In this document: piece after piece, positions 54,565 through 55,089 of the stretch | How the letters are laid out: the number at the start of each line of letters is the position of its first letter | How positions within the stretch are numbered: the stretch's first letter is position 1 | DNA from: Paenibacillus agaridevorans | GTDB lineage: Bacteria; Bacillota; Bacilli; Paenibacillales; Paenibacillaceae | Reading direction: 5' to 3' | NCBI RefSeq assembly: GCF_003112455.1 | Contig: NZ_BDQX01000315.1 | Location: forward strand, 24,121-79,209 | Length of the DNA: 55,089 bases | The notes under the pieces: model-generated | What the model was told of the DNA's origin: nothing | The model's input: the letters and a program-made list of their open reading frames with translations, nothing else | The model's database searches: none | Position numbers and translations under genes: made by a program

Positions 54565-55089
54565 GGCGATAAAAACGCCGATGGACCGGAAAGTAACTCT
54601 GATTAGCGTCCATGGGCGTTAGTAACGCTTATGGTTCCAAAAAGTAGGCGAACGAGCAGCTGTAGGCGTTAAAAACGTCGATGGACCGAAAAGTAACTCT
54701 GATTAACGTCCATAGGCGTTAGTAACGCTTATGGCTCCAAAAAGTAGGCGAACGAGCAGCTGTAGGCGTTAAAAACGCCGATGGACCGGAAAAGTAACTC
54801 TCATTAGCGTGCATAGGTGTTAATAACGCCTATGGCTCCAAAAAGTAGGCGAACGAGCAGCTGTAGGCGTTAAAAACGCCGATGGACCGGAAAAGTAACT
54901 CTGATTAACGTTCATAGGCGTTAATAACGCATATGGCTCCAAAAAGTAGGCGAACGAGCAGCTGTAGGCGTTAAAAACGCCGATGGACCGGAAAGTAACT
55001 CTGATTAGCGCCCATAGGCGTTAACAACGCCTATGGCTCCAAAAAGTAGGCGAACGAGCAGCTGTAGGCGTTAAAAACGCCGATGGTCC
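54565..55089. repeat. Tandem array of 100-101-bp hairpin-rich repeats
   Basis: Copies begin near 54565, 54665, 54765, 54866, 54967 and 55067 (the last cut by the window end). Each holds GGCGTTAAAAACGCC, AAGTAACTCTGATTAGCGT, a second hairpin such as CATAGGCGTTAACAACGCCTATG, and CCAAAAAGTAGGCGAACG. Copies are highly similar, with a few changes in the second hairpin. Confidence 0.95.

Noticed and set aside
54565-55089. CRISPR array or tRNA cluster
   Set aside because: Units are 100-101 bp and match along their whole length, so nothing acts as a variable spacer; no cloverleaf with an anticodon loop could be drawn.

Overview
The window is a chromosomal segment from a low-GC-group Gram-positive, most likely a Paenibacillaceae member (Paenibacillus or Cohnella type). 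The grounds are strong Shine-Dalgarno sites, lipobox substrate-binding proteins, an S-layer-homology (SLH) anchored giant protein, YesM/YesN-type and Bce-type two-component systems, LplB/YtcP-type permeases, a heparinase II/III protein, and abundant CE-type polysaccharide genes. No rRNA, tRNA, CRISPR array or intact insertion sequence was seen.

Region 1 (1-8877) is a sugar-acid catabolic block. A KDPG/KDPGal-type aldolase on the minus strand (cut by the window edge) diverges from an ArsR-type regulator. The regulator is followed by a substrate-binding protein, two permeases, a GH2 glycosidase and galactonate dehydratase. Together these read as uptake of a galactosyl or galactonate-like compound, hydrolysis, and DeLey-Doudoroff breakdown. 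A near-identical 19-bp AT-rich motif lies before both the regulator and the transporter genes.

Region 2 (about 9.1-33.3 kb) is the most distinctive part. It holds two SGNH hydrolases, an AraC regulator, a 1514-residue SLH-anchored multidomain protein, a LacI regulator preceded by a 25-codon ORF, an ABC importer (binding protein plus two permeases), a Gfo/Idh/MocA oxidoreductase, a large alpha/beta-hydrolase esterase, a second Gfo/Idh oxidoreductase, NagB-like and NagA-like enzymes, and a giant DUF4838 protein that is broken by a frameshift. Six copies of a LacI-type operator (AGAAAWCGATTNCY) sit in front of these transcription units, so the block looks like one regulon for an acylated, amino-sugar-containing glycan. 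A relic of a permease gene just upstream of the SLH gene shows that the locus has been rearranged.

Region 3 (33.4-45.9 kb) holds an AraC regulator divergent from a GH42 beta-galactosidase. It continues with a convergent heparinase II/III-type lyase that follows an LplABC-type importer, and a divergent YesM/YesN-type histidine kinase and AraC response regulator.

Region 4 (46.0-54.2 kb) holds overlapping kptA (RNA 2'-phosphotransferase) and TatD nuclease genes, then a stretch rich in degenerate repeats. After it come a PadR regulator with a large paired operator and a HAAS-domain membrane protein, and then a complete Bce-type module (response regulator, kinase, ABC ATPase, large permease) typical of peptide-antibiotic sensing and detoxification. 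A palindrome at the end of the kinase gene fits both a terminator and a BceR-type box. The window ends in at least five tandem 100-101-bp repeats built from hairpins.
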